64,000 nucleotides of DNA from Niabella sp. (GCF_030150205.1 NZ_JASLGT010000026.1:1-64000); one strand, 5' to 3'; positions 53,288 to 62,342 are shown, counted from the stretch's first letter. Numbers and translations: made by a program. Notes: generated from the letters alone by a model not told the origin.

Positions 53288-54244
53288 ATGCATTATAAAA
53301 GAGCTGCCAAAGCCGATGTTGATTACCTGCTGGGAATGTTGGGCGTTATTTACCCCATCAGCCAGGAACTTAGCCTTGCTTTTTATAAAAAAACAAAGAG
53401 CCTGAATATAAAACAGGGAACCGTATTGTTGCAGGAAGGTGAATGTTGCCGGTACATCTATTTTATTAAGCGGGGCGCCCTGATGGGACAAACGACCCAT
53501 CAGCAAAAAAATATTGTCACCTATATTTCGATTGACAATGAGTTTGTGAGCTCTATTTCCGGTTTGCATGGGATGGAACCCTCGCGTGAAGCCATTGTTG
53601 CCGTGGAGGATGCCGAACTGCTGGCAATGCACAATGATGATCTGCAGGCATTATTCCTGGCACATTTTGATATGAATTTTTTGTTCCGGGTAATGATAGA
53701 GCAATATTACCGAGATGCACAGGAACGCGCCCATATCGTTCGGGTGGGTAATATGAAAGAGCGGTACCTTTATTTTCTAAAAACCAAGCCGGGGCATTTG
53801 GAGCGGCTGCCTTTGCATTTGGTGGCATCTATGCTGGACATGAAGCCGGCTACCTTGTTCAAACTGCAAAAGCAGCATCGCCTGTCGCTTCAAAAAAGCC
53901 AGGAAACCGAACGGTGGTGCAGGGAAATTGAAAACTACATCATAGCGCAGGAAGCATTTAAGGATGCGGGCCTGAGCCTGGTGCAGGTAGCCGGGAAGCT
54001 GTCTGTAAGCCCGCACCAGTTATCAGCATTGTTCAATAATATTTACGGGCTTAGTTTTGTTGATTTTGTTAACCGGCAACGGGTTCTTCATATACAGCAG
54101 CAAATGGCTGCCAAAGATGCTATGCACCATTACACCATTGAGGCCCTGGCACGGAACTGCGGCTTTGCATCACGCAGCGCGTTTTACAATGCCTTTAAAA
54201 AGATAACGGGTACCAGCCCGGCCCGGTATCGCAATTCCTTATAA
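53288..54244 (+). CDS. Crp-like/AraC fusion transcription factor
   Basis: A 318-residue regulator. Residues about 25-125 form a cyclic-nucleotide-binding-like beta-roll (LNIKQGTVLLQEGECCRYIYF, KRGAL). Residues about 145-200 look like a Crp winged-helix remnant (RLPLHLVASMLDMKPATLFKLQ). Residues about 213-316 form a complete AraC-type double helix-turn-helix (LSLVQVAGKLSVSPHQLSALFNN, GFASRSAFYNAFKKITGTSPARYR). Such Crp sensors normally end in a Crp HTH, so the added AraC reader is unusual. The SPFH pair upstream and a palindrome at 54332 are possible targets. Confidence 0.85.
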   Translation: MHYKRAAKADVDYLLGMLGVIYPISQELSLAFYKKTKSLNIKQGTVLLQEGECCRYIYFIKRGALMGQTTHQQKNIVTYISIDNEFVSSISGLHGMEPSREAIVAVEDAELLAMHNDDLQALFLAHFDMNFLFRVMIEQYYRDAQERAHIVRVGNMKERYLYFLKTKPGHLERLPLHLVASMLDMKPATLFKLQKQHRLSLQKSQETERWCREIENYIIAQEAFKDAGLSLVQVAGKLSVSPHQLSALFNNIYGLSFVDFVNRQRVLHIQQQMAAKDAMHHYTIEALARNCGFASRSAFYNAFKKITGTSPARYRNSL

Positions 54245-54331
54245 GCGGCCTTGCCGGTTAACAGCGACGCATTCCTTATGCAAACCCGGTTACGGTGATG
54301 ATAGAAAACGTTGCTCATCTGCTCTTATAAA

Positions 54332-54367
54332 CAAGTTTGTCCTGATTTATAAATCAGGACAAACTTG
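54332..54367. repeat. Perfect 36-bp palindrome after the Crp-AraC gene
   Basis: CAAGTTTGTCCTGATTTA is followed directly by its exact inverse (54350-54367). There is no T-run. It may be a terminator hairpin or a dimer-binding operator. Confidence 0.75.
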
Positions 54368-54401
54368 CGCTTAAATAAGATGGGACATTGGAAGGGGCAT
54401 T

Positions 54402-54409
54402 TAACTTTG
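54402..54409 (+). promoter_or_regulatory. -7 promoter element of a candidate small RNA
   Basis: Reads TAACTTTG, a TAnnTTTG match in a gene-free region. No good -33 element at standard distance. A terminator follows 130 bases downstream. Confidence 0.4.
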
Positions 54410-54414
54410 CAACC

Positions 54415-54566
54415 GTTAATTGAACGCTGTTAACGAAGAAAATAATGCATTGTTTTAAAGCAACTGGAAAAGGGTTGATAACCAGGCAATATTTGGCAGA
54501 ACCTTAGTTAAAAAGAAGCAATTAATACTAACTGTTGCTGCGCTGCTGATGGGCGCAGCTTTTTTG
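54415..54566 (+). ncRNA. Candidate small RNA (~150 nt)
   Basis: A promoter-like -7 element (54402-54409) and a strong terminator (54537-54565) bracket about 150 bases with no recognisable gene. One 20-codon frame (ATG at 54445, stop at 54505-54507, MHCFKATGKGLITRQYLAEP) lies inside and could be a small peptide instead. The call rests only on the two signals. Confidence 0.35.
54537..54565 (+). terminator. Terminator of the candidate small RNA
   Basis: GCTGCGC (54537-54543) pairs with GCGCAGC (54553-54559) and is followed by six Ts. Confidence 0.75.
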
Positions 54567-54639
54567 TTTATGGCTGCTGTGAGAACTGATAACCGGGTAG
54601 TTTCAGGTTAGATTCGTTTTCATACCGGATATACAATAC

Positions 54640-54850
54640 TGAAAACTGTTAGCTAAAGGCTGAACGCTGATTGCTAAAAGCCATTATCAGATGTCAGATC
54701 ATCAATCCCGTATGAAATCGACTGAAAACTAACAACTGAAAACTAACAACTGAAAACTAACAACTGATAACTAACAACTGATAACTGACGACTGATAACT
54801 GACAGTGATGACTGATAGCTGTATGCTGCTAAGCTAATGCTGAACGCTAA
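54640..54850. repeat. Family B words with a 14-bp tandem repeat
   Basis: At 54719-54813 a 14-base unit close to CTGAAAACTAACAA is repeated about seven times with drift to CTGATAACTGACGA. Flanking words are of the GCTGAACGCTAAAAGC type (54650-54680 and 54830-54855). The run ends next to the stop of the M43 protease gene. The same words occur at 289-335 and 47490-47515. Confidence 0.75.
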
Positions 54851-54853
54851 AAG

Positions 54854-56848
54854 CTATTCGGCTACGATTTTCACGGTTTTACTATATTGTTTAACGCCAT
54901 TTTTATCTACCTGGGCAATACGGATAAACTGTGGCTGACTGCTATTTTCAGCATCGGCTACCGTATGTTTATTACAGGTGATAAATAAACCAAGGATCAC
55001 CGTACTGATCAGCAGCAGTTTTTTCCTGCGGTTGCGTGCCGGCTGCATGGAAAGCAGAACGGCCAGCAAACCCAGGCCCAGGGCCAGTTTGCCATTACCA
55101 TCAATCGAAATGTGGTATTGCAGGGCGTGATCGGAAATACCGTTTTGCGCCTTGCTCTCTACCCGGGCAATGGGAAGAAAGTTGATACCATCGGCAGAAG
55201 CCTCCACCATAAAATGATCGTTATTTGCTTCCGTACTGGTATTCCATTGTACGTCCAGTGTATGGTGCTTCATGCGCGCTTCAAATTGCCCAAAAACAAC
55301 GGGCAATGTCAGATCGATGCGTACCCAAAAATCTTCTGTTTGCCCAAATAGCAATTGGCTGTTGGGTGTAAAGTCGTCGTTATACCATATATCGGCCATT
55401 ACGCGCATGCGCAATAATGCATTTTTAACGGCTCCGCTCAGCAATGCAGTGGGCAATATGGCCGTATGGGTATAGAACGGACTGGAAGCTGTACTGTTTA
55501 GGATCAGTTCGTTGCTGCTGAACTGTCCGTCGTTGTTGGCGTCGATCCAGGCCTTACAAACCTGGGTATTGGATTGCGTGGTAACGCTGATCTGCTGACC
55601 CGCATTTGTAAACAGGGTGGTACCGATATTGCAGCTGTTATCCGAATAGTACTGGTAACCGTCATGGCTGTAGCCATAGGATACGTAGTTCATACTGCCC
55701 AGGCTAACATTACAGGGGCCTATATTGTTTTGGTTGTAGGTGTTCCTGATATCCGGCGGCATCTGGATGCTGGCCTTTACCGGGGCAGGCGGGGGCGCTA
55801 CAGTGCCCTGCGAACTGATCAGTCCGCCCCTTGCCGTCAAAAGCGTAGCCATCATCCGGTCACTCTGCCCTTGTGTAAACCGGTTCAGGCAGGATCCATA
55901 GCCCATGATATTATTTTGAGCGGTTCCATAAGGGGCATTGGTACAGGGGTTGATGTCGGCAGGGGCCGGACAGGGTACGCTCAGCAGGCTTTTTACCGGA
56001 TCGGTATCGCATACCTTATCACCATCTTCGTTGCAGTTGATATTTATGGGGCAGGTAGTTTCATCCCCGCCTTCAAACGTATGATACAAACCAAAGGCAT
56101 GTCCCATTTCGTGGGTGAGGGTAGGAGCAGTTGGGCTCATCTGCTGACTTAGGATCACCATTCCCTCTGCCGGAAAAACATGGTAGTCGTCACCCACATA
56201 GGGCAAACTGGCATAGCCGGCCACAAAGCCCGGCCCGCTTATATTGGAGCTGATCTTCCATACCACCCAGATATTGTAATATGATTTTTCGGGCCAGGTG
56301 CTGAGGCTTTTTATATCCATTTCATTTGCCCCCGGCACGTTCGATCCGGGTGCAGAAACACCATTGGCATCATACCCGTTTACCGGGCCGCCGTTGATGC
56401 GCTCAATACCGTTGGTACCGCCGCAATCCGGCCGTCTTTTAGCCAGGGCAAATCGTATCGGGGTACCCGCTCCTATATTTCCCGATCCTGCAGCCGCTGC
56501 AAAATTGGCGTTTAAGCGATCGATGGCTGCCTGTATCTGGACATCTGTAGGATTGGATGGCGCCCCCGGGTTGGTATCGCCGGTTTTGTGAATGATATGA
56601 ACCACTACAGGTATCTCATATTGGCTGCCGCCCAGCACATTCATACTGCGCATGGCTTTGCGGTTTGCAGCGATCTCCTTTGCTTTTTGCCGGATCCTGC
56701 TTTCCGTTATGCTGATGCCGGTTTGATATTCCGTATTTTGTTTTAAACGCTGATTGATGCCATCAAAACCACAAATAGCATTTTGCGCGCTGGCTTTAAT
56801 ACCGGATAAGATCAGGAAGGCAAACAAGAACAACAGTCTGGGGCTCAT
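54854..56848 (-). CDS. M43-family metalloprotease with GEVED and split C-terminal domain
   Basis: A 664-residue exported zinc protease of the pappalysin (M43) family. A signal peptide (about 1-21) is followed by the catalytic domain with H246-E-M-G-H250-xx-G-xx-H256 and the Met-turn M315 in NNIMGYGSC. A GEVED domain follows (about 390-515, CKAWIDANNDGQFSSNEL ... GQTEDFWVRI). From about 517 a T9SS-substrate-like beta domain begins (VFGQFEARMKHHTLDVQWNT) and its last strands FIRIAQVDKNG...YSKTVKI appear at the very end. Between them (about 584-640) are two hydrophobic segments, a basic RNRRKK loop and a lipobox-like FITC at 622-625. The fate of the C-terminus is unclear. Confidence 0.9.
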   Translation of the reverse strand: MSPRLLFLFAFLILSGIKASAQNAICGFDGINQRLKQNTEYQTGISITESRIRQKAKEIAANRKAMRSMNVLGGSQYEIPVVVHIIHKTGDTNPGAPSNPTDVQIQAAIDRLNANFAAAAGSGNIGAGTPIRFALAKRRPDCGGTNGIERINGGPVNGYDANGVSAPGSNVPGANEMDIKSLSTWPEKSYYNIWVVWKISSNISGPGFVAGYASLPYVGDDYHVFPAEGMVILSQQMSPTAPTLTHEMGHAFGLYHTFEGGDETTCPININCNEDGDKVCDTDPVKSLLSVPCPAPADINPCTNAPYGTAQNNIMGYGSCLNRFTQGQSDRMMATLLTARGGLISSQGTVAPPPAPVKASIQMPPDIRNTYNQNNIGPCNVSLGSMNYVSYGYSHDGYQYYSDNSCNIGTTLFTNAGQQISVTTQSNTQVCKAWIDANNDGQFSSNELILNSTASSPFYTHTAILPTALLSGAVKNALLRMRVMADIWYNDDFTPNSQLLFGQTEDFWVRIDLTLPVVFGQFEARMKHHTLDVQWNTSTEANNDHFMVEASADGINFLPIARVESKAQNGISDHALQYHISIDGNGKLALGLGLLAVLLSMQPARNRRKKLLLISTVILGLFITCNKHTVADAENSSQPQFIRIAQVDKNGVKQYSKTVKIVAE

Positions 56849-57234
56849 AATACAACAATTTGGTCTAAGGCTTTTAGTACAGAGGTTTCTATGGAGATAA
56901 AGATAATTACAATTTGTTAAAAGCTTCTGTTGAGGTTATCTATTTTGTCCAGTAAAAAAAAGGTATCAATCATTAAGTGAACCTGCTAAAATATACAATG
57001 GGCTGGTGCTTCGCGGCAGGGTTAACATGGGTCGCTGCGGTTAATATGTCTGCGCATTTTGAGGTGTCATTCAAACGTTCGTGCTCCTGAAAAAAATGTT
57101 CCTGAAGCAACAGCATACCTGTAGATATAGTGCTGCCTGGTGGAGGCTGGGGCTTTTGTTTTATAAAAACCGGAATGCTTCATTCCTGTGGCCGCAATGA
57201 TAATGGAGTATTGGATACCGGGCAATGCCTCTGG
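56849..57234. other. 386-base spacer upstream of the M43 protease gene
   Basis: No gene is supported. The stretch next to 56849 is AT-rich leader for the protease. Short frames such as 57130-57333 run into the chitinase gene antisense and lack family features. No clear terminator was found for the chitinase transcripts coming from the right. Confidence 0.5.
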
Positions 57235-58308
57235 TTAAAAGCGCAGCACATCCAGGAGCCCGTCCCGGAACGTATCATAATACAGTTCCCAGAACATAAT
57301 ACCTCCCAGCCGATGCTGCCGGATATAGTCTAGCTTATATTGAAGCGATTGGCGGTCGTCGCCGGTAACAAAAAGATTCATTGTTGCATTAAACCAGTAA
57401 GGTGCTTTTGCCTGCTCATCCCAATAACGGGTAAATCCATTGGCTGTGGTTAATGAGTCCAGGTTGCGCCGGTAGCCCCGCATATACAGGAACCTGCCCG
57501 GCTGAAAGAGCCCGTTGTTGGTATTGTTATTTACCTGGAAGGTCCGGACATAGAACGGAACACCTATAATAATTTTCCGCAACGGGAACTGTATGTTCCG
57601 GAAGAACTGCACACACCGGTCAACGGATTCTTCGGTAGGCTGTGCGGAGTAAAGGGAGGATTGATGGCCGGTTTTTTCGGAATACCCATGCACAAGATCA
57701 TAGGTCATCAGGTTTACGAAGTCAACGGTTTTTTCAATCTTCGTCCATTCCACCGATTGATCCAGGTATTGCTGAAAGCCCCCGGCGGCAAAAGTGATCA
57801 GCTTTTTCGTTCCCAGCTTTTTCCGGAGACTAAGGAGCAGCCGGGTAAAATTAGACCGGTCTGCAGCTGTAAAAGGATGATCCGGAACGCCCGGAAGCGC
57901 AGGGTACTCCCAATCCAGATCAATACCATCCAGGCTGAAAGTATGGAGGAATGTTTTTACAGAAGTGGCAAATGCATCGGTGCTATCCGGGTGGCTGAAG
58001 GTACCGGAACAAGGCTTACAACCGCCCCAGCCTCCAAGTGCAATGAGGGTACGGAGCTGCGGGTATTGTTTCCGTACAAGGGCAAAGGCTTTAAGCACAG
58101 CGGTGTCTTTAGCCCGGAATACGGCCAGGTGCCCCAGGCTGTCTAAATGAGCAAAGCCATAAATGAGGTGGGTAATGTGCTTAAAATCGTATTGCAGCAG
58201 GCTGGCACTGTCTCCTGAATAGTAAGCAACAACTTTATAATTGCTTTGCTGGGCATTGGTACGTACAAATGCCAGGATCAGCAGCAGGAAGAGTACCCGA
58301 TGTTTCAA
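57235..58308 (-). CDS. GH18 chitinase-like glycoside hydrolase
   Basis: A 357-residue exported enzyme with a signal peptide (about 1-19) and one GH18 TIM barrel. The catalytic DxxDxDxE motif is D127-G-I-D-L-D-W-E134, followed by YP; other family positions are ALGGWGG, LMTYDL and the late GIMFWELYYD. It cleaves beta-1,4-GlcNAc polymers such as chitin or related amino-sugar chains. No carbohydrate-binding module or T9SS sorting domain is attached. The NUDIX gene lies 19 bases upstream on the same strand. Confidence 0.93.
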   Translation of the reverse strand: MKHRVLFLLLILAFVRTNAQQSNYKVVAYYSGDSASLLQYDFKHITHLIYGFAHLDSLGHLAVFRAKDTAVLKAFALVRKQYPQLRTLIALGGWGGCKPCSGTFSHPDSTDAFATSVKTFLHTFSLDGIDLDWEYPALPGVPDHPFTAADRSNFTRLLLSLRKKLGTKKLITFAAGGFQQYLDQSVEWTKIEKTVDFVNLMTYDLVHGYSEKTGHQSSLYSAQPTEESVDRCVQFFRNIQFPLRKIIIGVPFYVRTFQVNNNTNNGLFQPGRFLYMRGYRRNLDSLTTANGFTRYWDEQAKAPYWFNATMNLFVTGDDRQSLQYKLDYIRQHRLGGIMFWELYYDTFRDGLLDVLRF

Positions 58309-58327
58309 ATTGAATGGATTGTTTTCT

Positions 58328-58762
58328 CTAAGTTAACGATTCCCCTCCGGAATGAATGAGCGCGTCTTGTTTTAACCGTTCAAACAATTGCAATACACCC
58401 GGAACCTGTGCCGGCTGCTGTTTGTATGCAGCTTCATCAAAATAAGCAACAGCACCAATTTCATTGCCCGGACGGATGGGCGCAGCAATTGCATAAAGAA
58501 AACATTCCTGTTCCATAAGTACATGCGGGGCTTCGCCATAGGCTGGTGCTGTAATATGCCCGTAGTAGGTAAGCTCGTGGGGTTCAATATCCAGGTTCAG
58601 CTCTTCTTTTATTTCCCGTATCAACGAATGAAGCGCGGTTTCGCCGGCCTCTGTTTTACCACCGGGTAGGTACCAGGCATTTTTATTTTTACTATAGGCC
58701 AGCAGCAGCTTCCCGTCGTTGATAACGACTAAACCAGCTGTGGGCAATTGCTTTGTATCCAT
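58328..58762 (-). CDS. NUDIX hydrolase
   Basis: A 144-residue NUDIX-fold pyrophosphohydrolase. The Nudix box is GKTEAGETALHSLIREIKEELNL (about 35-57), with the final Gly of the consensus replaced by Asn. N-terminal PTAGLVVINDGKLLLAY and a PGG loop fit the family. It hydrolyses a nucleoside-diphosphate-linked compound; substrate unknown. Confidence 0.9.
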   Translation of the reverse strand: MDTKQLPTAGLVVINDGKLLLAYSKNKNAWYLPGGKTEAGETALHSLIREIKEELNLDIEPHELTYYGHITAPAYGEAPHVLMEQECFLYAIAAPIRPGNEIGAVAYFDEAAYKQQPAQVPGVLQLFERLKQDALIHSGGESLT

Positions 58763-58868
58763 ATTGCTTGTTCAGGGTGCGGTCAAAAATACGGTATCGC
58801 GCGGAGTGCAGCAGGTATTTTTGCAGCAGCACCTAAGTACATACACCGGTAGTACAGGCTGATGTTGG

Positions 58869-60002
58869 CTACCGCACTTTTTCCCACCAGGGATTAAAGG
58901 AAGAGGAGGGGTGGTTAAGATCAACCAGTTCACCAATAACGGGGGTAATGAGCGGTATGGGATTTTCTTTATTCAGGCGGGTGATCTCTTTCAGCGGTTC
59001 ATCCCAGGGATGCTGGGCCAGCATAAACTTGGAAGAATGTACCGGAAGTATGCGGCGCGCCTTCAGATCTTTTCCGGCTTGCAGCACTTCGGGTGGCAAC
59101 ATATGAATGGCCTGCCAGGCCTTGTTGTACTGGCCATTTTCAAGGATGGCCAGATCAATGGAATCGAACTTGTTTCCGATCCCGGCAAAATGCGTATCGT
59201 ACCCGCTGTCTCCGCCCAAATAAATGGTTTGGGAAGGTGTCTGAAGTATATACGACAGCCACAAGGTATTATTGCGCCGGAATCCTCTTCCTGAAAAATG
59301 CCGGGTAGAAGCTGTATGTAACCGGAAGCCACTGTCGAGCGGCAGGGTTTCATCCCAATCCATTTCCGTAATAGCGGCAGGATCAAAGCCCCAGTGTTCA
59401 AAATGGGCACCCACCCCTAACCCGCAGATCACCGATTTTACCTTGCTGCGCAGCGCGATGATGGTTTCATAATCGAGGTGATCATAATGATCGTGTGTGA
59501 TCAGCAGGTAATCAACGGGAGGTAGGTCGTTTGCAGTATATACATCACTTCCCTTAAATGCGGTATTGGTACCCGGGATGGGAGAGGCATTGCCACTAAA
59601 AACAGGGTCAATGAGCAGCCGCTTTCCGTCGATCTGGATCCAGTAAGAAGAATGTCCAAACCAAACCAGTACATTGCTGTCGGCCGGCAATTGCAGCAGG
59701 TTGGTCTTTACCGAGGGGATCGGATCCACGGGTCTTCTACGGGGTAATTTCTTAAAGAACTGGTCTTTGAGAATGCCTGGCATACTGTATCCTTCAGTAA
59801 GGGTGGGGGTGAAATGACGGTTCTGGAATTGGCCGTCTTTATAATGGGGCGATTTCCGGAGGCGCTCCAGGCGGGCCCCCGAAGGCGCTTTCCCGAATTT
59901 AGGGAGCCGCATATAAAAATAGATGCTAACAATCAGCAGCAGCAAAAAGCTCAGGAAGAAGATCATAATCCGTTTAATTATTTTGAAGAAAGACCGCATC
60001 AC
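58869..60002 (-). CDS. Metallo-beta-lactamase-fold hydrolase, NAPE-PLD-like
   Basis: A 377-residue protein with an N-terminal membrane helix (about 8-30) and a metallo-beta-lactamase domain. It shows SSYWIQIDGKRLLIDPVFSG, the metal motif THDHYDHLD, GVGAHFEHWG, TASTRHFSGRG and GGDSGYDTHF. The pattern matches the NAPE-hydrolysing phospholipase D/UlaG-like group, often linked to lipid or phosphodiester substrates. The anchor places it at the inner membrane facing the periplasm (inference). Confidence 0.9.
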   Translation of the reverse strand: MMRSFFKIIKRIMIFFLSFLLLLIVSIYFYMRLPKFGKAPSGARLERLRKSPHYKDGQFQNRHFTPTLTEGYSMPGILKDQFFKKLPRRRPVDPIPSVKTNLLQLPADSNVLVWFGHSSYWIQIDGKRLLIDPVFSGNASPIPGTNTAFKGSDVYTANDLPPVDYLLITHDHYDHLDYETIIALRSKVKSVICGLGVGAHFEHWGFDPAAITEMDWDETLPLDSGFRLHTASTRHFSGRGFRRNNTLWLSYILQTPSQTIYLGGDSGYDTHFAGIGNKFDSIDLAILENGQYNKAWQAIHMLPPEVLQAGKDLKARRILPVHSSKFMLAQHPWDEPLKEITRLNKENPIPLITPVIGELVDLNHPSSSFNPWWEKVR

Positions 60003-60071
60003 GTTGAAATGGACTTTGTAGTGTATGGTGATGAACGCGTTCTGGAATACAGGGGGGCGGCATTGGCGCTG

Positions 60072-60401
60072 TTACGCAGCTGTTTTTGAAAAAACATTGA
60101 TGATCACCACCCCGGCAATGATCAGCAGGATACCGATGATGGCCGGAAGATCGGGTACCTGTTTAAATACCAGGATGCCCACCAGTGTAATTAATACAAT
60201 GCCCACGGCCGACCAGAGGGCATAGGCAATGCCTACCGGTATGGTTTTTAAAGTGAGACTAAGAAAATAAAATGCACCGGCATAACAGGCAATGGTAATG
60301 ATGCTGGGCACCGGCCTGGTAAATTGCTGCGAGGTCTTAAGCATCGATGTGGCAACGGTTTCGAAGATAATGGCCAGGAACAGGAATATATAATTTTTCA
60401 T
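60072..60401 (-). CDS. Small multidrug resistance (SMR) family transporter
   Basis: A ~109-residue four-helix inner-membrane protein. It has the essential glutamate in LAIIFETVATSMLK (Glu at about 13), the WSAVG signature in YALWSAVGIVLI and the final GVVIINVFSK. Members export cationic drugs, guanidinium or polyamines by proton exchange. The ATG at 60401 is chosen because the family starts MKNY/MNPY; the frame begins earlier at 60422. Confidence 0.93.
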   Translation of the reverse strand: MKNYIFLFLAIIFETVATSMLKTSQQFTRPVPSIITIACYAGAFYFLSLTLKTIPVGIAYALWSAVGIVLITLVGILVFKQVPDLPAIIGILLIIAGVVIINVFSKTAA

Positions 60402-60435
60402 TGCGAACAGTTTGCTGAACAAACCCCGGCATTTT

Positions 60436-61206
60436 CTAATTATGATCGATCATCCACATGGTAATGCCAAAGCCGGCATAGGTGGGCTGATAGCCATTAT
60501 CAACGTACCCGGGTTGAAAATCGTAGATCTGGTAATTGCGGTAAACCAGGCCGATCCCTTTTGAATATTTTTCGGAAGATACTTCCATGGAGCCGTAGCC
60601 GGGATTGGTTGCCGGCGGTGGAAGGTTGCGGATATTATTAGCCTGCTCAATGGTCCACACATTTGTATATTGCTGCCCCTGGATGGTTTCATTGCCCAGG
60701 CCCTTGTGCGTAAATACCCAGGTATTCATTTCCTTACCGGCCTGCGTTCCAAATGCCGCATCATAAGGCGATAACGGCAGGTAGGTATTCCCTTTCCAGG
60801 TATCGCCTGCCAGCATTGGATTGGCAATGGTTATTACGCGAAGATTGTTTTCCACCACTTCCACGCTGTTTTCCAGGGGCGTAATATAATACCGGCCATT
60901 GTCGGTCCAGTTTCCGCTGCCATCCGCATTGCGCATACTGCGCTGTACGACATAGGTCAATCGCTGCTGATTATCCCGCACGGTATCTGTAATGCTGTGC
61001 TTTACCTGGTACGGGTGTATTTCCATAACAGTTCCGCTCTTGGTAAATACGGTTGAATCGATACGGTATGTAATAAACTTACCTGTTTGCACCGGAAAAT
61101 AATCTTTTACCTGGGCTGCCGGCGTAAAATCAGCTTCTCTTCTGCCACAGGAAAACAGCAGCAGCAAGGCCAGGAGCAAGGTGCATTGATTAAACAGTTT
61201 GTTCAT
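60436..61206 (-). CDS. Lipoprotein, unknown
   Basis: A 256-residue outer-envelope lipoprotein with signal LLLALLLLFSC (Cys20). The mature part is beta-rich, opening with DYFPVQTGKFITYRIDSTVF, a pattern common in uncharacterised Bacteroidota lipoproteins. It lies 17 bases downstream of mnmA on the same strand and 34 bases upstream of the SMR gene. No function can be given. Confidence 0.78.
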   Translation of the reverse strand: MNKLFNQCTLLLALLLLFSCGRREADFTPAAQVKDYFPVQTGKFITYRIDSTVFTKSGTVMEIHPYQVKHSITDTVRDNQQRLTYVVQRSMRNADGSGNWTDNGRYYITPLENSVEVVENNLRVITIANPMLAGDTWKGNTYLPLSPYDAAFGTQAGKEMNTWVFTHKGLGNETIQGQQYTNVWTIEQANNIRNLPPPATNPGYGSMEVSSEKYSKGIGLVYRNYQIYDFQPGYVDNGYQPTYAGFGITMWMIDHN

Positions 61207-61223
61207 GGAATGGTTGCGTTATA

Positions 61224-62342
61224 TTAGGTAAGGGATAAGGGATGCTTTCTTCCAGACCGGATGATGCCGCCTCCGATCACATCATCTCCTTCGTAAAATA
61301 CGGCACTCTGTCCGGGGGCAATCCCCTTGGCATCCTGGTAAAAGGATACTTTTACATCATTGCCCTCCATGTAAAGATTCGACAGGGTTCCACTGTCCTT
61401 ATAGCGGATTTTTGTAACGGCTTCCATGCCGGGAGTGATGGTATCGTATTTTATATAATTGATCCGGCTTACCAGCATTTCATTTTTTTCCAGGTCTTCT
61501 TCATCACCCAGCACCACGGTATTATTGTCCGGATTGATCTCCGTTACAAATACCGGCCGCCCCAGGGCAATGTCAAGCCCTTTCCGTTGTCCGATCGTAT
61601 AAAATGGATAGCCTTTATGTTTGCCCAGCACGGTTCCGTTTTTGTCGATGAAGTTACCACCGTCTACGCGTGCTTCCAAACCATCAACCCTTCTTTTTAA
61701 AAAGCCGCGGTAATCATTGTCCGGAACGAAGCAGATCTCATAGCTTTCGCTCTTTTTGGCCAGTTCGGGGTACCCGTAATCCATGGCCATTTGCCGGATC
61801 TCTGTTTTATGATAGCCGCCCAATGGTAAAATGGTACGGGCCAGCAATGCCTGGTCTACCCCCCAAAGTACATAGCTTTGGTCCTTGGTATGGTCCACCG
61901 CTTTACTGATCACAAACCGGTCGTTATCATGACGGCGCACTTTGGCATAATGCCCGGTAGCAATAAAATCACAACCCAGGGCATCGGCCCGCTTTAGTAA
62001 TGCCTTCCATTTTATATGAGTATTGCAAAGCACACAGGGATTGGGCGTACGTCCGGCCAGGTATTCTTCCACAAAATCATTCACCACAAAGTCACCGAAT
62101 TCCTCCCGTATATCCAGGATAAAATGCGGAAAGCCATGCTGAACCGCTGCCATGCGGGCATCGTTAAAACTGTCTACATTACAACAGCCGGTTTCTTTTT
62201 TGCCACCGCCGCTGCCGGTATAATCCCATGTCTTCATGGTAATGCCAATCACTTCATAGCCCTGGTCGTTCAGCATCAGTGCTGCTACCGTACTGTCGAT
62301 GCCGCCACTCATCGCCACTAAAACTTTTCCTTTCTTGCTCAT
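61224..62342 (-). CDS. mnmA: tRNA-specific 2-thiouridylase
   Basis: A ~372-residue enzyme that makes 2-thiouridine at tRNA position 34. The PP-loop is AMSGGIDSTVAAL near the start; catalytic cysteines are in NPCVLCN (about 100) and the C-terminal part of the core (YEICFVPDNDYRGFL). The region ATGHYAKV and GQRKGL also fit. The ATG at 62342 (MSKKGKVLVAM) is preferred to 62357. An upstream lipoprotein gene follows closely on the same strand. Confidence 0.96.
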   Translation of the reverse strand: MSKKGKVLVAMSGGIDSTVAALMLNDQGYEVIGITMKTWDYTGSGGGKKETGCCNVDSFNDARMAAVQHGFPHFILDIREEFGDFVVNDFVEEYLAGRTPNPCVLCNTHIKWKALLKRADALGCDFIATGHYAKVRRHDNDRFVISKAVDHTKDQSYVLWGVDQALLARTILPLGGYHKTEIRQMAMDYGYPELAKKSESYEICFVPDNDYRGFLKRRVDGLEARVDGGNFIDKNGTVLGKHKGYPFYTIGQRKGLDIALGRPVFVTEINPDNNTVVLGDEEDLEKNEMLVSRINYIKYDTITPGMEAVTKIRYKDSGTLSNLYMEGNDVKVSFYQDAKGIAPGQSAVFYEGDDVIGGGIIRSGRKHPLSLT

